Source: Deltaproteobacteria bacterium (GTDB lineage: Bacteria; Myxococcota_A; UBA9160; JAJDAL01). From it: a stretch of 64,000 bases of DNA. A program made the translations under genes and the position numbers. The notes beneath the pieces are model-generated. The model was given only the letters and a program-made list of their open reading frames with translations. It was not told where the DNA came from and made no database searches. This document shows positions 34,604-42,646 of the stretch, piece after piece. Each line of letters begins with the position of its first letter. Position 1 is the stretch's first letter. The stretch covers positions 1-64,000 of the forward strand of contig JAJDAL010000039.1 of NCBI GenBank assembly GCA_029261875.1. Reading direction: 5' to 3'.

Positions 34604-35794
34604 ATGCATTTCGAGATTCCCGAGCACATCCTGCCGATTCGGGCCCGCGTCCGCGAATTCGTCGAGCAGGAGATCTATCCCCTCGAACCGGTTCTCGACC
34701 GTGGCGACGAAGAATCCCGCGAGGCCCTGCGCGGCTTGATGGACCGAGCCAAATCCGCCGGGCTTTGGGCCCTGGGGCATCCCAAGGAGATCGGGGGTCA
34801 CGGGCTGCCTTTTCTCGACTACGTCTACGTCAACGAAATCTTGGGCCGGTCGGAATACGCGATGGTCGCCCTGGGGACGCACTCCCTTCAGGATTCGATC
34901 ATGCTCGATCTTCACGCCTCGCCGGATTGGCGGGATCGATACCTGAAGCCCCTGGTGGAAGGGGAGGTGTTTCCGAGTTTCGCCATGACGGAACCCGATG
35001 TGGCGAGTTCGGATCCCACGCAACTCCAGACCCGAGCGGAGCTGGAAGACGGTCATTGGGTCATCAACGGTCGCAAGTGGTTTACGACCGGAGCCAATCG
35101 CGCCGCCTATACGACCGTCATGGTGCGCACGGAAACGGATGTGGAGGACCACCGCGCCTTCAGCATGATCGTGGTTCCGACGGACACGCCGGGCTATCGC
35201 ATCGTTCGCGAAACACCCGTCATGGGCATGCGGGGCGGGCATTGCGAGGTCGCGTACGAGAGCGTGCGCGTGCCGGAAAACCACTTGTTGGGTCCGCGCG
35301 GCGGCGGTTTCGTGATTGCCCAACAACGGCTCGGCCCCGGTCGGATCTTTCACTGCATGCGCTGGCTCGGGCAGGCCCAACGCGCCTTCGATTTGATGTG
35401 TGAGCGCGCAAATTCGCGCAGCGCCTTCGGCTCGAGTCTGGCGGACAAACAACAGGTTCAAGTGATGGTCTTCGAGAGCGCGGCGCAGATTCAAGCTTGC
35501 CGCCTCTTGACCCTCGAGGCGGCGGCGAAGATCGACCGCGGCGACGCCGCGCGTGTGGAGATCGGTCTGATCAAGGTTGTGGGGGCGAAGATGCTCCACG
35601 ACGTGATCGATTGCGCGATTCAGGTGCACGGCGCCTGCGGGGTCACGGACGATACGCCCCTCGAGCGGATGTACCGACACGCGCGCTTCGCGCGCATCTA
35701 CGATGGACCCGACGAAGTGCACCGCGCGACCGTCGCGCGCTTGTTGCTTCGGAGCTATCGCCGCGGTGACGGGTGGGATTTCGGGACGTCCTGA
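34604..35794 (+). CDS. Acyl-CoA dehydrogenase
   Basis: This 396-residue flavoenzyme has the ACAD pattern: FAMTEPDVASSDPTQLQT (FAD contact), GRKWFTTGANRA, GPGRIFHCMRWLGQAQRAFD, and the C-terminal RIYDGPDEVHRATVAR. The last motif resembles the ACAD10/11 group, where the Asp or Glu in this region serves as base. It oxidises an acyl-CoA to the enoyl-CoA with electrons passed to ETF. The ATG at 34604 has CGGAGG upstream. It is followed 82 bases later by an SDR on the same strand. Exact acyl chain is unknown. Confidence 0.92.
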   Translation: MHFEIPEHILPIRARVREFVEQEIYPLEPVLDRGDEESREALRGLMDRAKSAGLWALGHPKEIGGHGLPFLDYVYVNEILGRSEYAMVALGTHSLQDSIMLDLHASPDWRDRYLKPLVEGEVFPSFAMTEPDVASSDPTQLQTRAELEDGHWVINGRKWFTTGANRAAYTTVMVRTETDVEDHRAFSMIVVPTDTPGYRIVRETPVMGMRGGHCEVAYESVRVPENHLLGPRGGGFVIAQQRLGPGRIFHCMRWLGQAQRAFDLMCERANSRSAFGSSLADKQQVQVMVFESAAQIQACRLLTLEAAAKIDRGDAARVEIGLIKVVGAKMLHDVIDCAIQVHGACGVTDDTPLERMYRHARFARIYDGPDEVHRATVARLLLRSYRRGDGWDFGTS

Positions 35795-35876
35795 CGTCGT
35801 CCCTACTCACCGGAATGGATTCGCCCGGGCGTACTGGGCCGACATGAACGCAACATCGGTTCGAGGAGGATCAGTC

Positions 35877-36692
35877 TTGGCACGTTTCGACGGTAAAGTG
35901 GCTTTGATCAGTGGAGCGGCATCGGGCATCGGTGCGGCGACCGCCCGGCGCTTCGCAGCGGAAGGGGCCGCGGTGATGCTCGGCGACATCAACGACGTCG
36001 ATGGGTCTTCCCTGGCGAAAGAGCTGCGGGAGGGTGGGGCGAAGGCCGAGTTCCAGCGCGTGGACGTCGCGGATCTCGAGCAGGTGGAGAGTTTCACCCA
36101 GGCGGCCGTCGATCAGTTCGGCCGGCTCGACATCGTGTTCAACAACGCGGGCATCGGGGCCTACGGACGCACGCCCGACCTCGAGCCCGAAGTGTGGCAC
36201 AAGGTGATCGACGTCGATCTCCATTCGGTCTTCTACGGTTGCCGCGCAGCGATTCCGCGTCTGCGGGAGAACGGCGGCGGCGCAATCATCAACACGGCAT
36301 CGATTTCCGGCCTGTTTGGCGACTATGGTCTCGCGGCCTACAACGCGGCCAAAGGAGCGGTGATGAACTACACCCGCGCCGCAGCCGCCGACCACGCAGC
36401 GGAGAACATCCGCATCAATGCCGTGTGCCCGGGGCCGGTCGAGACCGCGTTGACCCAGGCGATTCTCGCGCTTCCCGATGCCGAAGCGCGTTGGTCCGCT
36501 GCGATTCCCATGGGGCGGCTCGGGAAAGCCGAAGAGATTGCGGGCGTCGTGGCGTTCCTGGCTTCCGACGACGCATCTTTCGTCACGGGAACCTCCATCG
36601 TTGCGGATGGTGGCGTGACGGCGGTGACGGGCCAGGTGAACTTCCACCAGCTCTTTTCGCCCGTGTTGGGCGACAAGGGGACGGTGGGTTAG
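35877..36692 (+). CDS. Short-chain dehydrogenase/reductase
   Basis: This classical SDR (271 residues) has SGAASGIG, FNNAGIGAYG, INTASISGL and the active-site YNAAK. The C-terminal SDASFVTGTSIVADGG-like segment is seen as DDASFVTGTSIVADGG. The start is TTG at 35877, chosen since GAGGAGGA stands six bases before it and the fold begins at once. An ATG at 35844 is poorer. Substrate is unknown; pairing with the acyl-CoA dehydrogenase suggests a beta-oxidation-like route. Its stop interlocks with the convergent SDR stop (TTAG). Confidence 0.88.
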   Translation: MARFDGKVALISGAASGIGAATARRFAAEGAAVMLGDINDVDGSSLAKELREGGAKAEFQRVDVADLEQVESFTQAAVDQFGRLDIVFNNAGIGAYGRTPDLEPEVWHKVIDVDLHSVFYGCRAAIPRLRENGGGAIINTASISGLFGDYGLAAYNAAKGAVMNYTRAAAADHAAENIRINAVCPGPVETALTQAILALPDAEARWSAAIPMGRLGKAEEIAGVVAFLASDDASFVTGTSIVADGGVTAVTGQVNFHQLFSPVLGDKGTVG

Positions 36693-37516
36693 CTGGAGCG
36701 TTCGCCCGTCGGGTTGGCGCCGCCGCGCACGTCGATGCCGCGAAACAGAAACTCCGAAATCCGACGCGTGGCCTCGGCGGTGGCGCAGAGCGGCGCCAGC
36801 ATCCGGGGCAAGCGCACGTGGCGGCGGTTGTTCTCGATGGCGTCGACGATGGCGTCCGCCACGGTTTCGCGCGGAACCCGATCGCGATCCGGGTCGAAAC
36901 GGGGATTGCGTTTCTCGCGAAACTCGACGTAGGGCGCGTAATCCTGGGTCGAATCGTCCATCTCCGTCGGAACGCTCCCGAGTTCGACGAGGGTGGTCCC
37001 GATCGGCAAGCCCTGAAGTTCGTTGCGCAGGCACGCGGTGTAGTGGGAGAGACCGGCCTTGCTGGCGCCGTAATGGACCAGGCCCGGGGGGCACAACACT
37101 CCGGCGATCGACGAAATGTTCACGATGTGTCCCTCGCCGCGTTTCAACATGGGGGGGATGGCCTGGCGACAGATCTCCACCGGGGCGAGCAGATTGGTGC
37201 GAAAGATGGCCTCGACGTCGTCCGCGCTGTGGTGCAGGAAGTAATCGATCAGCGAAACGCCGGCGTTGTTGATCACGATGTCGACGGGGCCCGCCTCGGC
37301 TTCGACTCGTTCGATCAAGCCCGCCACGGCGCTGGAATCACACAGGTCCAACGGGTGTGGGGTACCGCCCAGGCGCGCGGCCAGTTCCTTCAATGGGCCT
37401 TCGCTTCGCGCCACCAGCGCGAGGCTGGCGCCGGCGCGAGCGAAACGTTCGGCCAGGGTTTCCCCGATGCCCCGGGAGGCTCCGGTGAGGAGGACGCGCT
37501 TTCCGGAAATCTGCAT
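36689..37516 (-). CDS. Short-chain dehydrogenase/reductase
   Basis: This 275-residue SDR starts with VLLTGASRGIGETLAERFARAG and has NNAGVSLIDYF, VNISSIAGV and YGASK. An Arg after the second strand (LVARSEGPL) suggests NADP(H) use. The C-terminal half (NNRRHVRLPRMLAP) resembles the sterol/acylglycerol-linked SDR group. The start lies two bases after the P450 stop, so the P450 and SDR form an operon and may act on the same compound, the SDR oxidising the alcohol made by the P450. Confidence 0.87.
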   Translation of the reverse strand: MQISGKRVLLTGASRGIGETLAERFARAGASLALVARSEGPLKELAARLGGTPHPLDLCDSSAVAGLIERVEAEAGPVDIVINNAGVSLIDYFLHHSADDVEAIFRTNLLAPVEICRQAIPPMLKRGEGHIVNISSIAGVLCPPGLVHYGASKAGLSHYTACLRNELQGLPIGTTLVELGSVPTEMDDSTQDYAPYVEFREKRNPRFDPDRDRVPRETVADAIVDAIENNRRHVRLPRMLAPLCATAEATRRISEFLFRGIDVRGGANPTGERSS

Positions 37517-37518
37517 GG

Positions 37519-38745
37519 CTATTGGGCTCCAAACCGGACCGGCAGTTTTCGCGGTGAGCGAAACGCCTGGCCCGTGATGTGAATGTCGACCGCCGCGGGA
37601 TCGAGTCGCAAGCCGGGCAAGCGATCGAGCACCGATCCCAAGACGACTTCGGTTTCCATGGTCGCCAGATGCATCCCCAAACAGCGATGGGGGCCAAAGG
37701 CGAACGCCATGTGTTGGCGAGCCGGACGGAAAATGTCGAAGCGCTCCGGGTCTTCGTAGCGGGTGTCGTCGTGGTTCGCCGCGCCGAGGTTGACGCCGAT
37801 CGTCGAGCCGGCGGGGATCTGCACGCCGGCGAGCTCCACGTCCCGCGTGCACACCCGGGCGATGCCGGTCAAGGGCGGCTCCCAACGCAGGCCTTCCTCC
37901 ATGGCCTGGGGAATCAGGGACCGGTCGTTGCGCACGGCCTCGAGCTGATCGGTGTTCGAGAGCAGACCGAACAGTAGATTGCTCGTGGAGCGATAGGTGG
38001 TCTCCGCACCGGCCGGAAGGAGTAGGCGTAGAAAGGCGAGGATCTCTTCGTCCGTGAGGCGTTGCCCATCGAGCTCCGCGTGGGCGAGCACGCTGATCAG
38101 GTCATCGGTCGGATCCGCGCGCCGTTGGTCGAGAAAGGGCTGCAGATACTTCGCCAGATGCTGGGAGGCCCGCACGCCGGTTTCCCAATCGAAACCGACA
38201 CTGATCAACTCGACGGTCCAGCGGTGAAATTGCGGCAAGTCCGCGTGGGGGAGGCCCAGCATGCCGGCGATCACGTGGACCGGGAAGGGGAACGTGAGCT
38301 CCCGCACGAGATCCGCGCGGCCGCGCTCGACGAAGCGGTCGATGAAGCCGTTTACGATCGGACGCACGAGTTCGTCTTCCCAACGTTCGAGCGCCTTCTT
38401 GGAGAACGCTTTCTGAATCAGCCCGCGGTAGCGCCCGTGCTCGGGTGCGTCCATCTCGAGGATGCTGTGTCCCATGACGGCGCCCATGGTGTTGCTGTAG
38501 AAGCTCGAGGAGAACGTCTGCCCGTCGCGCAGCACCTGGGAGACGAGATCGTGACTCAATACCTGATACACGTTCGGGAGGGCCTGGGCCTGCTCTTCGG
38601 AAATTCCCTTCGCCATGGCGCGGAGGTCTACTTTTTGAACCGGGCAGCGGCGGCGCTGTTCGGCGAATTCCGGATAGGGATTGCGGACGGTGTCCGCGCC
38701 GGTGGCGCGGTCGAAGTAGTCGAAGGGATCCGAATCGTCGGACAT
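37519..38745 (-). CDS. Cytochrome P450
   Basis: This 408-residue soluble bacterial P450 has the heme Cys C355 in FAFGPHRCLGMHL, the I-helix LPAGAETTY (residues 243-251) and the K-helix ExxR at E284-R287. It inserts one oxygen into a substrate using electrons from ferredoxin or a similar partner; no redox partner gene is in the window. The neighbouring SDR and the VOC protein point to a small catabolic or tailoring unit. The start has an ATG at 38745, 15 bases after the VOC stop. Confidence 0.93.
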   Translation of the reverse strand: MSDDSDPFDYFDRATGADTVRNPYPEFAEQRRRCPVQKVDLRAMAKGISEEQAQALPNVYQVLSHDLVSQVLRDGQTFSSSFYSNTMGAVMGHSILEMDAPEHGRYRGLIQKAFSKKALERWEDELVRPIVNGFIDRFVERGRADLVRELTFPFPVHVIAGMLGLPHADLPQFHRWTVELISVGFDWETGVRASQHLAKYLQPFLDQRRADPTDDLISVLAHAELDGQRLTDEEILAFLRLLLPAGAETTYRSTSNLLFGLLSNTDQLEAVRNDRSLIPQAMEEGLRWEPPLTGIARVCTRDVELAGVQIPAGSTIGVNLGAANHDDTRYEDPERFDIFRPARQHMAFAFGPHRCLGMHLATMETEVVLGSVLDRLPGLRLDPAAVDIHITGQAFRSPRKLPVRFGAQ

Positions 38746-38760
38746 GGGGCTCGGCGGTCC

Positions 38761-39138
38761 TTAGCGTTTGGGCTCGATCAGCTCGATGATGTTTCCATCG
38801 GGGTCGCGAATCCACATTTGTCCGAGTTGGGCGTTGGTCTGCATGACTTCGATGCCCCGTTGCTGCATCACGTCGAGCACCTTGCTGTAGTCGTCGATGC
38901 GGAACGCCACGTGATTGGCGAGCGGATTGATGGTGTCGGGCGGTTGACCGAGGCGCGCGCCGGGCGGAGTTTCGATCAGGTGAACCTGGGAGGGTCCTGC
39001 GCCATACCAGACGCCGCCCAGCGAACCCATGTTGGGGCGCTCGATTTCCGGCAGCCCCAGAAATTCCCCATAGAACTGCTTGGCCAGGGCGAGATCGCGG
39101 ACGGCAAACGAAACGTGGTGGACAGCGTCGGTAATCAT
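38761..39138 (-). CDS. VOC (glyoxalase/bleomycin resistance) family protein
   Basis: This 125-residue vicinal-oxygen-chelate domain has the metal-binding His near HHVSFAVRDLALAKQFYG, a second near ANHVAFRIDD, and a terminal Glu in DPDGNIIELIEP. Such proteins act as lyases, dioxygenases or epimerases, or bind drugs. The start at 39138 has GCGAGGAGCC before it. It is the first gene of the run VOC-P450-SDR on the minus strand. The specific reaction is not evident. Confidence 0.86.
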   Translation of the reverse strand: MITDAVHHVSFAVRDLALAKQFYGEFLGLPEIERPNMGSLGGVWYGAGPSQVHLIETPPGARLGQPPDTINPLANHVAFRIDDYSKVLDVMQQRGIEVMQTNAQLGQMWIRDPDGNIIELIEPKR

Positions 39139-39196
39139 GGGGGCTCCTCGCTGATTTTCCGGTCGGGAATTCCCGGTCGTGCGTAGTATAGGGGCA

Positions 39197-40171
39197 ATGA
39201 GTTCGGCGCTCCTGATTTCCGAAGAAGTGGAGTCGCGCTTCGGTGCGGCACTCGACCGGATCGCGCCCGGGCGAGACCGCGTGGTGCTCACGGAATCGGG
39301 CGCCGTGGGGGATCCCAAGGCCATCGAGGTGGCCTACTTCTCCGGCGACGTATTCCCGGAGCGCGCCAGGCACTTCGCCCGTACGCTTCGCGAGAGCGAG
39401 CACCTGCGCTGGCTCCACGCGTTCGGCGCGGGGGTCGACGATCCCTGGTTTCAGCGCATGCTGGAGCGGGGCGTGGTCGTCACGACGTCTTCGGGAGCAT
39501 CAGCGGTTCCGATCGCGCATTCGGTGTTGGGTTTCATCCTTTCGCTTTCGCGCGACTCTCCGGCCTGGATGCGCGATCAGGACCAACGCAGGTGGAATCC
39601 GCGCCCGGTCGCAGACCTGCAAGGGAAGACCCTGATCGTCGTCGGACTGGGTCCGATCGGACTCGAGGTGGCGCGCCTCGGCGGCGAATTCGGGATGACG
39701 GTCGTGGGCCTGCGGCGTACGCCGAAAGGGGACGAACCGTGTCGGGTCGCGACCCTGGAACGACTCGGCGAGTTTCTCCCGCAAGCGGATTTTCTCGTGC
39801 TCGCGCTGCCCCTTGCGGCCGAGACCCGCCACATCCTCGACGCCGCCGCGCTGGCGCGCATGAAATCCGACGCCTTCGTCATCAACGTCGGGCGCGGTGC
39901 GCTCGTGGACGAAGCGGCGCTGATCCAGGCGCTCGAAAGCCATGCCATCGCCGGGGCGGCACTCGACGTGTTCGAAACGGAGCCGCTCCCCGAAGACAGC
40001 CCGTTGTGGTCGCTGCCCCGGGTGATCATCACACCCCACAGCCTGGGACAGAGCCCGGGGAACTACGACCGTGCGACGGAGATCTTCCTGGAAAACCTGG
40101 GTTGCTATCTCGCGGGGCAACCCTTGCGCAATCAGGCGCGCGTCGAAGCGCCCAGATCGGAGGACCGGTGA
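39197..40171 (+). CDS. D-isomer-specific 2-hydroxyacid dehydrogenase
   Basis: This 324-residue NAD-dependent enzyme has the Rossmann motif VVGLGPIGLEVARLGGEFG. The catalytic Arg lies in VINVGRGALVDEAAL, the Glu follows in FETEPLPED, and the His lies in IITPHSLGQ. It interconverts a 2-oxoacid and a D-2-hydroxyacid. The ATG at 39197 is four bases after TATAGG (39187-39192), so the mRNA may lack a leader. It is divergent from the VOC-P450-SDR run. Its stop overlaps the next VOC start as GTGA. Confidence 0.9.
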   Translation: MSSALLISEEVESRFGAALDRIAPGRDRVVLTESGAVGDPKAIEVAYFSGDVFPERARHFARTLRESEHLRWLHAFGAGVDDPWFQRMLERGVVVTTSSGASAVPIAHSVLGFILSLSRDSPAWMRDQDQRRWNPRPVADLQGKTLIVVGLGPIGLEVARLGGEFGMTVVGLRRTPKGDEPCRVATLERLGEFLPQADFLVLALPLAAETRHILDAAALARMKSDAFVINVGRGALVDEAALIQALESHAIAGAALDVFETEPLPEDSPLWSLPRVIITPHSLGQSPGNYDRATEIFLENLGCYLAGQPLRNQARVEAPRSEDR

Positions 40172-40689
40172 GTCGAATCTTCGGAGAGGTGCGACAGAAC
40201 GGATACGTGGTTCGCGATATCGAAGCCGCCATGCGCCATTGGACCGAAGTGTTGGGCGTTGGACCGTTCTTCTATTTCGAGCGCGTTCCGATCGAGAATT
40301 TCCGCTACCGGGGAGATCCGTCCGCTTTGGACGTCAGCATCGCGCTCGCGAATTCCGGAAGTCTCCAGATCGAGCTGATCGAGCAGCGCAACGACGCGCC
40401 TTCCATGTATCGGGATTTTCTCCAGAGCGGAAACGAAGGCCTTCAACACGTGGCCTATTGGACCGAAGCCATGGCCGCGGATCTCGCCCGCTTCGAATCC
40501 GCGGGCTTCGAGATCGGCCAATCCGGTGAGATCGGTGCGAACGGACGCTTCGTGTACTTCGACACGGAAGCGCACCCGGGTACGGTGATCGAACTCTCGG
40601 AAATCAGCGGCGCCAAGGGCAAGTTCTTTCAGCACATCGCGGACGTGTCCCGGTCGTGGGACGGTAGTAATCCGATTCGTCCGATGTAG
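40168..40689 (+). CDS. VOC-family protein, glyoxalase_4 type
   Basis: This 173-residue protein has VRDIEAAMRHWTEVLGVGPFF and a later EGLQHVAYWT with a metal-ligand His. The Glu near GTVIELSE would complete the site. The arrangement resembles methylmalonyl-CoA-epimerase-like VOC proteins. GTG at 40168 has CGGAGGACC upstream and overlaps the dehydrogenase stop. Coupling suggests a shared pathway. An intrinsic-terminator-like hairpin stands about 50 bases after the stop. Confidence 0.85.
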   Translation: MSRIFGEVRQNGYVVRDIEAAMRHWTEVLGVGPFFYFERVPIENFRYRGDPSALDVSIALANSGSLQIELIEQRNDAPSMYRDFLQSGNEGLQHVAYWTEAMAADLARFESAGFEIGQSGEIGANGRFVYFDTEAHPGTVIELSEISGAKGKFFQHIADVSRSWDGSNPIRPM

Positions 40690-40739
40690 TCCGACACTGT
40701 CCGACTACGCGAAACGCGGATTTCGTGGATACTCGGCTG

Positions 40740-40767
40740 CCCGATCTTCGATCGGGTTCGTTTCTTT
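40740..40767 (+). terminator. intrinsic terminator-like hairpin after the VOC gene
   Basis: CCCGATC (40740-40746) pairs with GATCGGG (40750-40756) around TTC, followed by TTCGTTTCTTT. A seven-pair stem and T-rich tail fit a Rho-independent terminator for the plus-strand operon that ends at 40689. Confidence 0.65.
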
Positions 40768-40834
40768 CCGGTCGCAATCTCCGTGCTACTCCCCGGCACG
40801 ATTGTTCCCCGAAAACGCACGCGTGAGAGGTGGA

Positions 40835-40854
40835 CGCGCGCGCAGCAGCGCGCG
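40835..40854. repeat. inverted repeat CGCGCGC/GCGCGCG
   Basis: CGCGCGC at 40835-40841 and GCGCGCG at 40848-40854 form a seven-pair stem with the loop GCAGCA. It is part of the structured gene-free stretch. Confidence 0.6.
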
Positions 40855-40905
40855 GAACGTGGAGTTCGAGATTCAGGCGGAGGAAAGCGCATCGCGCGGG
40901 TTACC

Positions 40906-40939
40906 CCGGTGCAATCAGCTACAGCGCATCTTGCACCGG
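40906..40939. repeat. 9-bp perfect inverted repeat
   Basis: CCGGTGCAA at 40906-40914 is exactly complementary to TTGCACCGG at 40931-40939, with a 16-base spacer. It could be a hairpin or a regulator site; no gene start lies close by, which favours an RNA structure. Confidence 0.65.
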
Positions 40940-41023
40940 CGCAGCGTCAGCGGCTGAGTCGGGAGCGGAACGCGACGCGGATCCACTCTCACTCCGATGG
41001 GGAACAGGCGGACCCGGGTTGCC

Positions 41024-41049
41024 GCTGGCGCTGACTCTTCTGCGCCAGC
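41024..41049 (-). terminator. hairpin after the CMD-like gene
   Basis: GCTGGCGC (41024-41031) pairs with GCGCCAGC (41042-41049) around a 10-base loop, 12 bases beyond the stop of the minus-strand gene. It lacks a T tract, so it may slow or protect rather than strictly terminate. Confidence 0.4.
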
Positions 41050-41060
41050 CCGGGGCGACG

Positions 41061-41609
41061 CTATTCGAGGGAGTCCACCACGGCGGTTCCGGCGGGAGCA
41101 TCGATATCGACCGCCAGCGTTTCCGTGACTCGCGCCACGGTCATGTAGAACCCGATGGCGAGCACCAATTCGACGATCTCCTGGGGCGAGAAGTGTTTGG
41201 CCATGGCGGCGAAGGTCGTATCGCTGGCTTTTACGTTATCGACGACTTCATCGGTAAAGCGCAGCACGATGGTTTCGACTTCGTCGAAGCACTCGCCACT
41301 GGCGAGACCTTGTTCGAGGGCCTCGATCTGCGCATCCGTTACCCCTGTGTGCTTGGCGATGGGGACGTGCTGCGTCCATTCGTAGGGGGCTTTCTCGATC
41401 TGGGCGATGCGCAGAATGGCGAGTTCGCGCAGCTTCGACGAAAGGGACTGTCGACCGAGAATGCTCGCGCCCAATCGAAGCCAAGGGCGGAAATTCGTTT
41501 CCGCGTGGGCAACGGTCTTGAAGATGTTCAGGAGAACCGGAGACTGCGCAAGCGTTTCGCGCACGGCTTCCGGCGCCGTTTCGGGATCGACATAGGGGAT
41601 TCTCGCCAT
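41061..41609 (-). CDS. Carboxymuconolactone decarboxylase-like protein
   Basis: This 182-residue helical protein belongs to the CMD/AhpD superfamily, with KLRELAILRIAQIEKAPYEW followed by TQHVPIAKHTGVTDAQIEAL. The AhpD CxxC redox pair is absent (the site reads YEWTQH), so it is not a peroxidase reductant; this variant is common and its reaction is generally unknown. The start at 41609 has GGGAGGCCCC before it. It lies 35 bases after the desaturase and is the third gene of the paaX-desaturase-CMD run. Confidence 0.85.
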   Translation of the reverse strand: MARIPYVDPETAPEAVRETLAQSPVLLNIFKTVAHAETNFRPWLRLGASILGRQSLSSKLRELAILRIAQIEKAPYEWTQHVPIAKHTGVTDAQIEALEQGLASGECFDEVETIVLRFTDEVVDNVKASDTTFAAMAKHFSPQEIVELVLAIGFYMTVARVTETLAVDIDAPAGTAVVDSLE

Positions 41610-41644
41610 GGGGCCTCCCTTTGAGTGCCCAAAGCATACCCTAC

Positions 41645-42646
41645 TTAGAGAAACGGAAACTCCGTCGGGTGGGTGACGGGCGGGCCGTCGGCGGGCTGGG
41701 CCGAGGAGGCGCGTTCGAGAACGGACCAATATCCGTTGGCCACGCAGGCCCCCTCCAGCGCGCCGCGCTCACGCAGCATGCGGTGCATTCGCGGCAGGTT
41801 GTAATGGGGAACCATGAATGCCAGGTGATGCTCCAAGTGATAGTTCACACGGTTGGGCGCGATCAGAAAGCGCTCCCAGAGACTGGCCAGCGTGGTTCGC
41901 GTGTTGCGCAGCAGACTGCCGGTGTCGGGCACCATGGTGTGTTCCGCAATGGCGCGAATGCGCGTCATCAGGGCATTGGTCGTAAACCATGCGGCGACCC
42001 ACACGAGATACAGTGCCGGATACCCCGCAGCGGTCAGAATTCCCAGCAGCACGAGATTCGTAATCACCACGCCGCGCAGGTTCCGCCAGCTTCCCCCGCC
42101 GTCGCGCATGACTTTGCCGCGCGTCCGTCCCAGGTCGCGCTTGAGCGTTACCTTGGCGCGCTTCCAACCGGTTTGTCCCGACAGGTCGCGCCAGATCTTT
42201 CGCCGCAGGCTCTCGCGCGTGATGGGGAACGGGGTTGCGAGGCCCAAGTCCGGGTCTTCGTGGGTCCAGGTCTTCAAGTGATGTTGCAGGTGGTAATTGC
42301 GGTAGGGACGCAGGTCGCTCCAAACCGGAAAGGCGCACAGCCAGTTGCCCACCCAATCGTTGAGTTTGCGGTTCTTGAGCAAGGTGCGGTGGGCGGCTTC
42401 GTGCATGAGGACCGCCATTCCGAGTTGACGCGCGCCGATGATGACGATGGCGGCCAGGACCGTCAGCGGATTGGGCCAAACGCCCACCAGAGCCAACGCG
42501 CCGAATACCACCGCCCAGTTGAGTGCGATGGACGCCCAACCCTTGAGGTCGTTCATCTGCAACAGGTCCCGGTATTCGGCCTCGGTCAGCGTTTCACGCC
42601 ATTCCCAACGCGGACAGGTGTCCGCCGGTTGCGGTGCAGCGCTCAT
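41645..42646 (-). CDS. Membrane fatty acid desaturase
   Basis: This 333-residue integral membrane diiron desaturase has all three histidine boxes: HEAAH at 82-86, HLQHH at 119-123 and HLEHH at 270-274. Hydrophobic pairs flank them. It introduces a double bond in an acyl chain (or hydroxylates a related lipid) with oxygen and an electron donor. The ATG overlaps the stop of the PaaX-type regulator by four bases (ATGA), so expression of both is coupled. Confidence 0.92.
   Translation of the reverse strand: MSAAPQPADTCPRWEWRETLTEAEYRDLLQMNDLKGWASIALNWAVVFGALALVGVWPNPLTVLAAIVIIGARQLGMAVLMHEAAHRTLLKNRKLNDWVGNWLCAFPVWSDLRPYRNYHLQHHLKTWTHEDPDLGLATPFPITRESLRRKIWRDLSGQTGWKRAKVTLKRDLGRTRGKVMRDGGGSWRNLRGVVITNLVLLGILTAAGYPALYLVWVAAWFTTNALMTRIRAIAEHTMVPDTGSLLRNTRTTLASLWERFLIAPNRVNYHLEHHLAFMVPHYNLPRMHRMLRERGALEGACVANGYWSVLERASSAQPADGPPVTHPTEFPFL

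Larger units (their letters stand above)
40690..41060. other. 371-base gene-free stretch with several strong hairpins
   Basis: No credible coding frame is present. Besides the terminator at 40740 it holds three more perfect inverted repeats: 7 bp at 40835-40854, 9 bp at 40906-40939 and 8 bp at 41024-41049. The density of stable stems between two convergent operons suggests a structured RNA, a 3' UTR element or a remnant of a repeat family. I recognise no known RNA family. Confidence 0.5.

Noticed and set aside
40783-41034. Short plus-strand frame in the gene-free stretch
   Set aside because: Composition is low-complexity basic (many Arg) and it runs through the hairpins; no ribosome site or motif.
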